A stretch of 64,000 bases of DNA from Gracilimonas amylolytica (GTDB lineage: Bacteria > Bacteroidota > Rhodothermia > Balneolales > Balneolaceae): positions 496,938 to 560,937 of the forward strand of contig NZ_PQBS01000037.1 of NCBI RefSeq assembly GCF_002911695.1, in the 5' to 3' direction. Position 1 is the first letter of the stretch. Each line of letters opens with the position of its first letter. This document shows positions 54,658-62,959 of this stretch, one piece after another. The notes under the pieces are model-generated. The model saw only the letters and a list, made by a program, of their open reading frames with translations, was not told the origin of the DNA and did not search any database. The translations under genes were made by a program, and so were the position numbers.

Positions 54658-56751
54658 TTACTTCGGAAAAATCAACGTAAACCGCGAGCCGATCGCTTCG
54701 TTTGATTCAAGTTCAATTTCCCCGTTGTGAATATTTATGATCTCACGAACATAAGCTAACCCAAGACCGGTTCCGTTTTCACGTGCCGCCTTTTTGTTTG
54801 ATTTAACCCGATAGAATTTATTAAATATTTTCTTCTGTTCCTCAAGGCTAATTCCATATCCAAAGTCAGTTACGCTTAGTTTTACAGAGTCAGGGCGGTT
54901 GGCCACTTTGATCTCGATGGTTCGTCCCGGTTCTCCATACTTGATGGCATTACTCACAAGGTTTTGAATGGCATCGTACACCAGATCCTTATCGGCTTTG
55001 ATTTTAAATCCGCGGCCTTCACGAACAATCTCTGCTTCCACACCTTTTTGATCAAAAAGTGGACGGTTTACACTCCTTACTTCTTCTGCTATTCGATATA
55101 GGTTGATTTCCACGATTTCGATGTTAGCCCGCCCGGACTCAATTCTTTGTATGTCAAGAAAACGATTGACCAGAGTTTTCATGCGCTGTCCTGATAACAT
55201 GATCTCGTTGATCAGATTGTTGCGTTCCTTCTCGTCAGTGAACGTGGAATCCTGCAGCACTTCAGAAAGTCCCATGATACTGGTGATCGGGTTTTTCAAT
55301 TCGTGCGCAATGATATTGATCATGTCATTTCGTTTAATATCATTCAATCGATCTTCTGTCTTATCATGTAGTATGATCAGTGCTGCCTGTTCCTCATCAT
55401 TCTTGTCAATGATGGAAACGTACTGATAGTCGTAATAGTCGCTTTTATTTTCGTTTTGATAATGTGCGAGTTCGGAGACATTGATCTTAACGGTATAAGG
55501 GTCGGGATTATGGACCTGCTGTTCCAGTTTGCTCATCGTGATATCCTTATGAACCAGTAACTCACCAAGTTGTGTGGTATCCGGATCCAGATCCATGGAC
55601 TCAAGCAGCTGCTTAAAATTATTATTGAGGAAGCTGAATTTCTTATCGCTGTCCAGTATTCCGATCAGGTCATCGGAATAGGTCATCATATATCGGTTTT
55701 TCCATTCCTCAAGGATGATCTTTTCCACATTAATGCGCTGATAGCGTTCAAGAGTGAGCCGAATGTTTTCAAGCGTGGTTTGCATCAGGCTGAACTCGGG
55801 TAAAGAAACCGGTTGCACAGGATGCTCAAAATTCAGGGTACTCATATATTCAACATCACTGATGATCTGTTCGACCGGGCGATTGACCTTACGGCTGACG
55901 TACCATCCAAAGGCAAAAAGGATGAGAAGTATCACACTACCTGTGATCAGAGAAAAAGTGATCAGATCATAAACCGGTTTCAGGATAAAGGCATCCTCTA
56001 CCGCAACGGCATGCCAATAGGGAATGGTCTGAAATCTGGAAGTGAGAATGTACCATTCCAACCCATCTATTTCCTTAACAGTAAGATCAGAATAGACCAG
56101 ATCCATGAGTTCCTGTTCGGGAACATCGATCTGTTTAGACGGAAGTAGTTTGTTCGAATCTTTGGTGATAATATTACTGGCATAGGTGCCACCAAGAGGG
56201 ATGTTTACCAGATCGTTCACAATGCCGGTTGCGTTGAAGTACAGATCGATCATATAGAATGCCTGATCGATCTGAATGGCTTTTCTGGCCACTATGTAAT
56301 GCATTTCTGAAAGGGAGTCGCTGCTAAAGCTGACGTTGATCTCGTTGTCAATTTCAGAAGGATACCAGGTGTAAGTGATCTCAGAAAAATCGATCTCATC
56401 ATACATGGAACGCCTGATATCCACAGTTTCATCAGAGCCATCTTCAGCAATGGTGATTCTCATTAAACCGGGTGTGAGGTTCAGTGTTTTTGACATCAGA
56501 TCCTGTGTTTGGGCAGGATTCTGAAGGATCTGATCCGTCATGTAATTGGAAGCGTTCAGCCAGTTTCTGATGATCTGATCGGCCCGCTGAAGGGAATATT
56601 CCTGAAGTTGTGATACAATGGTGGTGCGCTCGTTAACAATGGCTTCTTTGTACTGGGGGCGCACAAAGATCCAGATCAGGGTAAAAGCCAATAACAGCAG
56701 CAGGGAAGAGAATAAAAAGATCCGCTTCCGGAGTGTCAGATTGTTCAGCAT
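54658..56751 (-). CDS. Membrane-bound sensor histidine kinase with Cache-type sensor domain
   Basis: 697 residues. TM1 at ~10-30, a long extracytoplasmic domain (~35-255) that resembles a double Cache sensor, TM2 at ~262-288, then HAMP (~289-345) and a PAS-like region (~350-470). The kinase core has H-box IIAHELKNPITSIMGL (histidine near residue 485), N-box IQNLVSNAIKYGE, G1 VTDFGYGIS and G2 NGTGLGLAYVREI, all intact. No response regulator is adjacent. First gene of an operon with the FecR-domain and PKD proteins (9- and 4-bp gaps), so the sensed cue probably concerns the cell surface. Confidence 0.92.
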   Translation of the reverse strand: MLNNLTLRKRIFLFSSLLLLLAFTLIWIFVRPQYKEAIVNERTTIVSQLQEYSLQRADQIIRNWLNASNYMTDQILQNPAQTQDLMSKTLNLTPGLMRITIAEDGSDETVDIRRSMYDEIDFSEITYTWYPSEIDNEINVSFSSDSLSEMHYIVARKAIQIDQAFYMIDLYFNATGIVNDLVNIPLGGTYASNIITKDSNKLLPSKQIDVPEQELMDLVYSDLTVKEIDGLEWYILTSRFQTIPYWHAVAVEDAFILKPVYDLITFSLITGSVILLILFAFGWYVSRKVNRPVEQIISDVEYMSTLNFEHPVQPVSLPEFSLMQTTLENIRLTLERYQRINVEKIILEEWKNRYMMTYSDDLIGILDSDKKFSFLNNNFKQLLESMDLDPDTTQLGELLVHKDITMSKLEQQVHNPDPYTVKINVSELAHYQNENKSDYYDYQYVSIIDKNDEEQAALIILHDKTEDRLNDIKRNDMINIIAHELKNPITSIMGLSEVLQDSTFTDEKERNNLINEIMLSGQRMKTLVNRFLDIQRIESGRANIEIVEINLYRIAEEVRSVNRPLFDQKGVEAEIVREGRGFKIKADKDLVYDAIQNLVSNAIKYGEPGRTIEIKVANRPDSVKLSVTDFGYGISLEEQKKIFNKFYRVKSNKKAARENGTGLGLAYVREIINIHNGEIELESNEAIGSRFTLIFPK

Positions 56752-56831
56752 AATTGCCCAATGTTAATACATAAAGTTCATTTTACTAAACTGTGAGACG
56801 TTTTATTAATATTTTGTAATGTTTTAAAACT

Positions 56832-56848
56832 CAAGTGAAAAACACTTG
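56832..56848. promoter_or_regulatory. Palindrome CAAGTG-N5-CACTTG in the divergent promoter region
   Basis: Perfect 6-bp arms around AAAAA, 81 bp upstream of the kinase ATG and 78 bp upstream of the winged-helix gene, in the shared divergent region. Dyad spacing is typical for a dimeric HTH regulator. Confidence 0.45.
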
Positions 56849-56926
56849 TTAACAAAGGCATAACATTCGCTTAACCTTTTCTTTAGCTGAGATGCTGATT
56901 CTTGACCAACTTAATTCTATTCCTTT

Positions 56927-57190
56927 ATGCTGATTGGTGGAGATTTTAATGACAGGGCAAAACAACTGCTGGTGATCTTGTCAGACATGTGTGATAACGA
57001 TACGGATGTTAAAGTACCTGTTGAAGAGCTTGTAAAAGAACTTGATTCAGATCGTTCTGTACTTAAAAACCTGTTGCAGTACCTGGAAGGACGTGAACTG
57101 ATCTCTATTGCATCCATTGGAGGTCCTTTTTTATATGGACATATTCAGATCACTGACAAAGGCATTCATAAAGCCCTGAAGAAGAAATAG
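56927..57190 (+). CDS. Small winged-helix DNA-binding-like protein
   Basis: 87 residues. Its secondary-structure pattern fits a winged helix: helix (ARQLLVILSDMCD-like start), a second helix (VPVEELVKEL), a recognition helix (DRSVLKNLLQYLEGRELISIASI) and a wing leading to ITDKGIHKALKK, as in small transcription regulators and SMC/ScpB- or MarR-like folds. Precise family not recognised. It is divergent from the kinase operon, and the 175-bp space between them holds two repeats that could be its operators. Length and composition look genuine. Confidence 0.7.
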   Translation: MLIGGDFNDRAKQLLVILSDMCDNDTDVKVPVEELVKELDSDRSVLKNLLQYLEGRELISIASIGGPFLYGHIQITDKGIHKALKKK

Positions 57191-57252
57191 GATCTCCTGA
57201 TAATTTTATCATTCCTACTCAGATAGCTCCGAATTACAGGCGATTGCCATAA

Positions 57253-57285
57253 ACAAAAATAGCCTCTTCGTTGAAAGAGGCTATT
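57253..57285 (-). terminator. Intrinsic terminator of the zinc metalloprotease gene
   Basis: Perfect 11-bp stem AATAGCCTCTT / AAGAGGCTATT with a 6-nt loop. Read on the minus strand it is followed by a U-tract (ATTTTTGTTT), 22 bp after the protease stop. In the plus direction it may also end the small winged-helix transcript. Confidence 0.85.
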
Positions 57286-57307
57286 CTGTTAATAATCGGG
57301 CTGGATA

Positions 57308-59755
57308 TTACTCTGAATCCAAAATATCAGCAATTCGATTCTGAATATCTTCAATATGAGCTTTCGTTAGTGCATCTGAGATCCTTGAGCTGGCCTGATC
57401 AAGGTCCTGATCGAGGGTATTCAGTTCCACTCTGAGCAGGGGACGTATATCGGAAGTGGCGATATCAACCCGGCCGGCTTCATCATTTTCAAAAGCGGAT
57501 GCAATGTTATTGATGTACATGCGCTGCAGGTTTCTGCGATAGGGATCAACCGCTTCATGATCATAGATCTCGCTCCATACACCCTGACGGAGATCGCCTA
57601 ACATTTCAAGAGGAGCGTAGGCCTCATCTCCATTGAAAGCATACGTTTCATTAAGCCTGATCATTACATCGGCTGCCATCACATCATTCAGAATTCTGGC
57701 TTGCAGATTTTTAACCCGGTCAAGTGCTCCGTTATGTTCAATGCGGCGTAGGATTTCCTTGTCAAGTAGCCAATCAGGCGTCGTAAATACATGGTCATTC
57801 AGGAACTCCAAGGCCTGTTTTTGATAGTCCTCAGGAACCGGAGTGTACACATATCCTTCCTGATCTGAGCTCTTACGGTTTTGATAAACACCGCCAATAT
57901 TAGTGGATACATGCCCCGCATAACGAGCCCATTGGAAGATCAATTCTCCGTAGATCTCTTCCAGGTCATCATACCCTTCACCCGGTGTGGCTGTCCACTC
58001 GATAAGGTTTGGTACCACACGTTTCAGGTTCATAAGTCCATACGTACTTGCTTTTACGGGATCATCCGAAAGATCTTCGGTTTGTGATGAAGGGTCATAT
58101 CCGGTGGATGAGGCAAAACGATAGACCGGGTCACCGGCTTTTTCCATTATCCAGCTATCCAGAATGGGCTTTTCATCCTCTGGAGTATCTGCCTCAGGGA
58201 TCACGCGGTATCCCCAGTTGATCGAATACTTATCATAAGGTCCGATCTGACGTATAAACCGGATGTTTTCATCTCCCGGCTGGGCGATATAATTCTGTCG
58301 GGCATATTCCATGATGGTAGTGGCAATGCCATACTTTTGAGTGAAAGTACCGGAACGCAGTGAGTCGACCGGATAGGCAGAACTTGACTGCATGTTGTGT
58401 GGAAGTCCCAATGCGTGACCCACTTCGTGAGAAATCACCCGGCGCATGGTCTCACCGATCAGGTCATCATCCAGTTTAAGCTTTCTGGCAGCAGGGTTAG
58501 CCGCGCCTGTTTCTATCATCAACCTGTTTCTGTACGACCGCATATGGTTGTGGTACCATACAATATCACTTTCAATGATCTCACCGGTTCGGGGGTCACT
58601 CACGCTTGGTCCAACCGCGTTTCTGATGGTACTTGCTACCCAGCGAACAGTGGAATACCGAATATCTTCAGGGCTCCAATCCGGATCTTCTTCGGGAGTC
58701 GGTGCTTCCTTAGCGATCACTGCATTTTTGAATCCGGCTACCTCAAAGGCCTCATTCCAGTCTTCAACGCCTTGTTTTACATAGGGTACATATTTTTTTG
58801 GAGTGGCAGGATCAAGATAATAGACGATCGGCTCAACCGGCTCAACGAGTTCACCCCGTTGGTAGGCATCCATATCTTTTGGTTCCAGTCTCCACCGGCG
58901 GATATAGCTTTTTTCTTCCGCCTTTTGGGCGTCAGATCCATAATCGATCTGATTCACGGTGAACCAGCCTACTCGGTAATCTTCGTATCTGGGTCGCATA
59001 GGTTCTTTTGGAAGCAGAACCATAGATTGACTCATAAGCATGGAAAGGGTTGCGGTCTGCTCGTCAGAAGGAGGATTGCCTGCGTTGTAAGTGAGCACAT
59101 GGCGAACCTCAATATTCTCCGGAAAGCTTTTGGCGCTTTCGATATAGGTACGGTCACCATCCAAACGGCGCACCTGATATTGTCGTCTCAAAAAACTGAT
59201 AGCTCCACTGATGGCTTCGATATCTGAGGTGAAGAAATCGGTTACCTCAATGACCATAGTTGTTGAATCCTCATTCATGGCCTCGATAGGGAAAGAGGCC
59301 AGGATAGGGGCAAAGTTGTTTGCTTTCACCGACTTGTAAATTGGCAGGGTATCAGCCGCTACAGCATTATAGGATTGTTTTCTTAGAAGAATATTATCGC
59401 GTTGCCGTTCAAAGGTAATGACCTGCTCCGCTGTTTTGGATCCGCCCGAGAAAAAACCGAAATAATCGGTCGGGACTTCAGCGATCCGGCTCACTAATAA
59501 CATCTCACGGTTCAGAAGTGAGTCCGGTATTTCATAATAGAGTTTATCATCTACCCAGTGGACGTCAAATAATCCTTCATCGGTCTCAGCATCTTTGGTG
59601 ATCACTTTGGAGTACTCGTTGCCTCCTTTGCCGGAAGCAGCGGCCCGGTCTGAAGCTGATTTACTGGATGTAGTTTGTTTGGTCCCGGAACAGGCGCCCA
59701 TAAATAACATGGACAGCACAAAAACCCCGAGTTTTTTAGAAAATGCGTTAGGCAT
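57308..59755 (-). CDS. Zinc-dependent metalloprotease lipoprotein (DUF5117/DUF4953 type)
   Basis: 815 residues. A lipoprotein signal with lipobox MGAC (KKLGVFVLSMLFMGACSG) anchors it to a membrane. The extended zinc motif HEVGHALGLPHN (~441) is of the metzincin form HExxHxxGxxH. The family's N-terminal domains (VHWVDDKLYYEIPDSLLNREML, FERQRDNILLRKQSY) and WSPEDIRYSTVRWV are typical. The ATG at 59755 follows a -7 element and gives the correct signal; an upstream TTG (59788) falls within that element. It degrades proteins in the periplasm or at the surface; substrates unknown. Terminator immediately downstream. Confidence 0.9.
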   Translation of the reverse strand: MPNAFSKKLGVFVLSMLFMGACSGTKQTTSSKSASDRAAASGKGGNEYSKVITKDAETDEGLFDVHWVDDKLYYEIPDSLLNREMLLVSRIAEVPTDYFGFFSGGSKTAEQVITFERQRDNILLRKQSYNAVAADTLPIYKSVKANNFAPILASFPIEAMNEDSTTMVIEVTDFFTSDIEAISGAISFLRRQYQVRRLDGDRTYIESAKSFPENIEVRHVLTYNAGNPPSDEQTATLSMLMSQSMVLLPKEPMRPRYEDYRVGWFTVNQIDYGSDAQKAEEKSYIRRWRLEPKDMDAYQRGELVEPVEPIVYYLDPATPKKYVPYVKQGVEDWNEAFEVAGFKNAVIAKEAPTPEEDPDWSPEDIRYSTVRWVASTIRNAVGPSVSDPRTGEIIESDIVWYHNHMRSYRNRLMIETGAANPAARKLKLDDDLIGETMRRVISHEVGHALGLPHNMQSSSAYPVDSLRSGTFTQKYGIATTIMEYARQNYIAQPGDENIRFIRQIGPYDKYSINWGYRVIPEADTPEDEKPILDSWIMEKAGDPVYRFASSTGYDPSSQTEDLSDDPVKASTYGLMNLKRVVPNLIEWTATPGEGYDDLEEIYGELIFQWARYAGHVSTNIGGVYQNRKSSDQEGYVYTPVPEDYQKQALEFLNDHVFTTPDWLLDKEILRRIEHNGALDRVKNLQARILNDVMAADVMIRLNETYAFNGDEAYAPLEMLGDLRQGVWSEIYDHEAVDPYRRNLQRMYINNIASAFENDEAGRVDIATSDIRPLLRVELNTLDQDLDQASSRISDALTKAHIEDIQNRIADILDSE

Positions 59756-59784
59756 GGTAATAGAGTTGATTAAAAGTTTATTGA

Positions 59785-59793
59785 CCAAATGTA
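59785..59793 (-). promoter_or_regulatory. Putative -7 element (TACATTTGG) of the metalloprotease gene
   Basis: TAnnTTTG on the minus strand, 29 bp upstream of the ATG at 59755; it excludes the upstream TTG as translation start. Confidence 0.45.
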
Positions 59794-59895
59794 GGGGTAT
59801 TCAATAAAAGGTTTAAGGGTTTAACATGAAATAACATTCCCTTTAATAGGTAGTTTGGGGTAAACTTTCATTAACCAGTTTTCCTGAAAAATACC

Positions 59896-59904
59896 TACCT
59901 TTGC
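59896..59904 (+). promoter_or_regulatory. Putative -7 element (TACCTTTGC) of ald
   Basis: Exact TAnnTTTG match 36 bp upstream of the ald ATG, in the divergent region with the metalloprotease. Confidence 0.5.
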
Positions 59905-59940
59905 ATCCTGAAAAACAACAGCCTAACTAAACATAATATC

Positions 59941-61056
59941 ATGATTATTGGAGTCCCTAAAGAGATCAAGACACACGAGAACCGAGTTGCCATTCAGCCG
60001 GGCGGTGTGGTGCAGTTAAAACGTAACGGACATGAGGTTCTGATCGAAAAAAGTGCCGGAGTTGGAAGCGGTTTTTCGGATCAACAGTATATTGATGCCG
60101 GCGCCAAGATCATTGATGATGTAGAGGAAGTCTGGAAAAGAGCAGAAATGATCATGAAGGTGAAAGAACCTATTGCCGTTGAGTATCCAAGAATGCGCGA
60201 GGGGCAGATCATATTTACCTATTTCCACTTTGCCGCTGAGGAAGCTCTTACCAAAGCCGTGGTTGAATCCAAGTCGATTGCCATTGCTTACGAAACAGTT
60301 GAAAAAGCCGACCGGTCTTTACCGCTGCTCATCCCGATGAGTGAAGTGGCCGGTAGAATGGCTGCACAAGAGGGCGCCGTTTATCTGGAGAAACCCAAAG
60401 GCGGTCGAGGCGTATTGATGGGAGGAATTCCCGGAGTGCCTCCGGCTAATGTATTGGTATTGGGAGGTGGTATTGTAGGTGTGAATGCTGCTAAGATCGC
60501 AGCCGGTATGGGTGCGAATACCACGATCATGGATATCAGCATGCCTAAACTGCGCTACCTGGATGATGTGATGGAAAAGAATGTGACTACCATGTATTCC
60601 TCTGAGGCCAACATCCGCAAAATGCTGCCACACGTGGATATGGTGATCGGTGCCGTTTTGATACCGGGTGCCAAGGCCCCGCACTTGATCACCAGAGATA
60701 TGCTTAAGCTGATGAAGCCGGGCACGGTGATCGTGGATGTGGCGATCGATCAGGGCGGCTGTTTTGAGACCTCAAAACCAACTACGCACCAAGATCCGGT
60801 ATATGAGGTGGATGGTATTGTTCACTACTGTGTAGCAAATATGCCCGGTGCGGTTCCTTTCACCTCAACCATGGGACTAACCAACGTAACATTGCCTTAT
60901 GCTGTGCAATTAGCCAACAAAGGCTGGAAACAAGCCCTGAAGGATGATCCCGAATTATTGAAGGGATTGAATATTGCGGATGGCTCTATTGTCTATAAAG
61001 ATGTAGCCGAAGCCTTTGACATGGCCTGGGAAGATGTAGATTCAGTATTGAACTGA
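59941..61056 (+). CDS. ald: Alanine dehydrogenase
   Basis: 371 residues, full length. NAD-dependent reversible deamination of L-alanine to pyruvate, cytoplasmic. The catalytic lysine at 75 (MKVKEPI) and histidine at 96 (YFHFA) are in the usual positions. The dinucleotide motif NVLVLGGGIVGVNAAKIAA and the C-terminal CVANMPGAVPFTSTMGLTN are diagnostic. It stands alone with its own promoter-like element and terminator; nitrogen and carbon recycling from alanine would be its role. Confidence 0.98.
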   Translation: MIIGVPKEIKTHENRVAIQPGGVVQLKRNGHEVLIEKSAGVGSGFSDQQYIDAGAKIIDDVEEVWKRAEMIMKVKEPIAVEYPRMREGQIIFTYFHFAAEEALTKAVVESKSIAIAYETVEKADRSLPLLIPMSEVAGRMAAQEGAVYLEKPKGGRGVLMGGIPGVPPANVLVLGGGIVGVNAAKIAAGMGANTTIMDISMPKLRYLDDVMEKNVTTMYSSEANIRKMLPHVDMVIGAVLIPGAKAPHLITRDMLKLMKPGTVIVDVAIDQGGCFETSKPTTHQDPVYEVDGIVHYCVANMPGAVPFTSTMGLTNVTLPYAVQLANKGWKQALKDDPELLKGLNIADGSIVYKDVAEAFDMAWEDVDSVLN

Positions 61057-61078
61057 ACATCTATTCACTAATAGATTC

Positions 61079-61112
61079 AAGCCCGGTTATCTATGATGAT
61101 CGGGCTTTTTTG
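61079..61112 (+). terminator. Intrinsic terminator of ald
   Basis: AAGCCCG / CGGGCTT, a 7-bp stem with a 15-nt loop that can pair further, followed by TTTTTT. It lies 22 bp after the ald stop. Confidence 0.8.
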
Positions 61113-61260
61113 TTTTGGATAGTTTATTTATGTGGTTTGAGGGTCAGAGTTCATCTGCTCGATGGTTGATCGTTACGGGTCTAAGGCTTGCCCAGGGAAT
61201 GATCAGGGGACCGATAGATCGATCTGCGAATATAAATTTCCCATTATCGCCCTCCTTGTT

Positions 61261-61437
61261 CTTTTGTGCCGACAAAAGAACCAAAAGCTCCCGACTGCGA
61301 AAAAAGAGCTAAAGCTGACTCCATTGCGCTAAAAGAAATCAATGCTCCATCACCGGGCTTGCAGGTAAGTTAAGTGCCATGCGGTTTGATTTCTTTCTTT
61401 ACGCTTCATTCCGTCATCTTCTTAACGCTCTTTTTTC
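61261..61437. repeat. Nested inverted-repeat element (~180 bp), possibly dispersed
   Basis: Three exact inverted repeats. CTTTTGT/ACAAAAG (61261-61278) forms a tight hairpin. GAAAAAAGAGC (61299-61309) pairs with GCTCTTTTTTC (61427-61437). Inside that, AAAGAAATCAA (61332-61342) pairs with TTGATTTCTTT (61386-61396). Together they make one large imperfect cruciform or RNA fold. The opening CTTTTGTGCCGACAAAAG reminds me of extragenic repeats common in Bacteroidota, which a genome search would confirm. No convincing gene; a 65-codon frame over it is probably chance. Confidence 0.6.
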
Positions 61438-61794
61438 TAAGGTCGATGGAATAATGAATATTCACTGGAAAGTAGTTGCTCAGGAAGTCTCCGACTTCCA
61501 AAATTGGCAGTGAGTTCTATTCTATTTAACACCTAGCTGCTAGTATGTAAGTCAGAGACTTGCTCTGCAAAGACTCCTAAGTCAGCGCTCGATAGGTTTT
61601 GGATAACGGATCATAATTTTAAGGCTCGCATATAGACTTAAGGGGTGCAAGGTTTGCATTCTTTAGTTAGACGTTGATTCAGAGGTTTTAAGGAAATCAA
61701 TTAGTTTTCTGCTTTAAAATTATGCTGTAACATGTATCAGTGTTATACGAAGAATGGTATAGATTGATAGTAATCCTAACTATTTAATTTTTTT
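61438..61794. other. Gene-free accessory stretch with short palindromes
   Basis: No credible coding frame. It contains three exact short dyads: GGAAGTC-TCC-GACTTCC (61483-61499), CTAGC-T-GCTAG (61533-61543) and AAGTC-AGA-GACTT (61549-61561). The first and third share the AAGTC/GACTT core. The last ~60 bp before 61795 are AT-rich and should hold the promoter of the next gene, but no exact -7 match was seen. Confidence 0.5.
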
Positions 61795-62640
61795 ATGAAG
61801 TGTTTCTGGCTTTTAATAATAGTGTTGTTATTAGGACAAAAAATTGGATGGGGACAAGTGATAAACGGACAGGTTATAGATGAAGAGACCGAACAAGTAT
61901 TGTCCTATGTCAATATTGGGGTTGTTGAATTGGGTATAGGAACGGTGAGTGATAAAGAGGGGAAATTCAGTTTACAAATATCAGAGGGAACGGCCGATTC
62001 GGTATTATTCTCAGCAGTAGGTTATTCTTCCCGTAAAGTGGCGATCACAGATCTTATTGACAATGATAAAGTATGGTTGACCTCCAGATCGTATGAAATG
62101 CAGAGTTTTGAGGTGGTGGATAAAGGAGGAGGCAGAGATAAAATTTTTGGAATCAAAAAGGGAATTCCTGCCGGATATACCGGCTTAGCATCCAACAAAC
62201 CCGGGGACGAGATCGGCACGCCAATCAAGATCAGAAAACCTACCTATTTGAAAAGTGCTCATTTTACCATAGACCGAGTAAGTGGAGATAGTATGATCTA
62301 TCGAGTCAATATCTATGAATTCAATGATGGGGAAATTGGTAGAAACCTTGTTTCGGAGAATGTGTTGCTTGAAGGTGTTCAGAAACATGGAGTGGTATCC
62401 GTAGATCTAACTCCTTTTGAATTGGTGATATCTGAAGATGTGCTACTCACACTGGAAAATATACAGGTAGATAGTGAGGAGCATAATCATGGAATTGGTT
62501 TTAGGTATAAATCAGTTTTTTTCCGAAATAGAAACATTTATGGTCGTATTGGGGATAAATCGAAAAATTTAGCCGGGGAGTTTTCTGAGATTATACAAGG
62601 GAGTGCCCTAAACTTTTATTTTGTGGGGAATGAATTGTAA
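61795..62640 (+). CDS. CarboxypepD_reg-like secreted/surface protein
   Basis: 281 residues with a signal peptide (FWLLIIVLLLGQKIGWGQ). Residues ~20-105 are a carboxypeptidase-regulatory-like domain (INGQVIDEETEQVLSYVNIG, GTVSDKEGKFSLQI, LFSAVGYSSRKV), the Ig-like fold found at the front of many TonB receptors. The remaining ~175 residues (TYLKSAHFTIDRVSGDSMIYRVNIYEF…) form a beta-rich domain I do not recognise, resembling carbohydrate-binding folds. No barrel or anchor follows, so it is probably periplasmic or surface-exposed. Codon use looks more AT-rich than the core genes, and the neighbours are a repeat and an insertion sequence, suggesting an accessory gene. Confidence 0.75.
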   Translation: MKCFWLLIIVLLLGQKIGWGQVINGQVIDEETEQVLSYVNIGVVELGIGTVSDKEGKFSLQISEGTADSVLFSAVGYSSRKVAITDLIDNDKVWLTSRSYEMQSFEVVDKGGGRDKIFGIKKGIPAGYTGLASNKPGDEIGTPIKIRKPTYLKSAHFTIDRVSGDSMIYRVNIYEFNDGEIGRNLVSENVLLEGVQKHGVVSVDLTPFELVISEDVLLTLENIQVDSEEHNHGIGFRYKSVFFRNRNIYGRIGDKSKNLAGEFSEIIQGSALNFYFVGNEL

Positions 62641-62745
62641 TTGAAAAAGAGGTAAGTAAAATTAGTAATCATAATATTTTTGTTCGTCACGGTGCCCTGC
62701 TTCATGAGGTGCTCCCGAGATTTCTGTTAGACTTTAAGTATTGAG

Positions 62746-62769
62746 AAAGGCAGTCAACTCTGCTTTTTT
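62746..62769 (+). terminator. Hairpin with T-run after the CarboxypepD-like gene
   Basis: AAAGGCAG / CTGCTTTT (one G-U pair) with a 6-nt loop and six Ts, 105 bp after the stop. It could also mark the boundary of the insertion element. Confidence 0.55.
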
Positions 62770-62770
62770 A

Positions 62771-62955
62771 TAATACCAGCGAGCCGGAGACAGGCTAACC
62801 GAGTGTGTCGAGCAGAACTCGAAATCCCGAATCAGCCCCTCCGGCTTCGGTATTATCCAAACCTAAATAGCATGCTAGTAAAACACTACGAACAGAGTCA
62901 GGTCCGATAATACCTAGCTGGCATACGTCATTAAGGTTAATCAAACATGAGGATT
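62771..62955 (+). ncRNA. Candidate IS110 bridge RNA region
   Basis: The ~190 bp before the recombinase start are non-coding and highly structured. TAATACC-AGC-GAGCCGGAG (62771-62789) pairs with CTCCGGCTT-C-GGTATTA (62839-62855), leaving a small bulge. Inside, TCGAG-CAGAA-CTCGA (62808-62822) is a perfect hairpin. A bulged long stem with internal loops, placed on the 5' flank of an IS110-family recombinase, is what is expected for the bridge RNA that pairs with target and donor DNA. The exact ends are unknown; only the 62771-62855 fold is directly seen. Confidence 0.5.
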
Positions 62956-62959
62956 TTTT

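Noticed and set aside
58397..59227. 276-codon plus-strand frame
   Set aside because: Antisense to the zinc metalloprotease gene; composition is that of a reversed coding strand.
61115..61312. 65-codon frame in the accessory stretch
   Set aside because: It runs through the inverted-repeat element and its translation looks like repeat-derived sequence; no start context.
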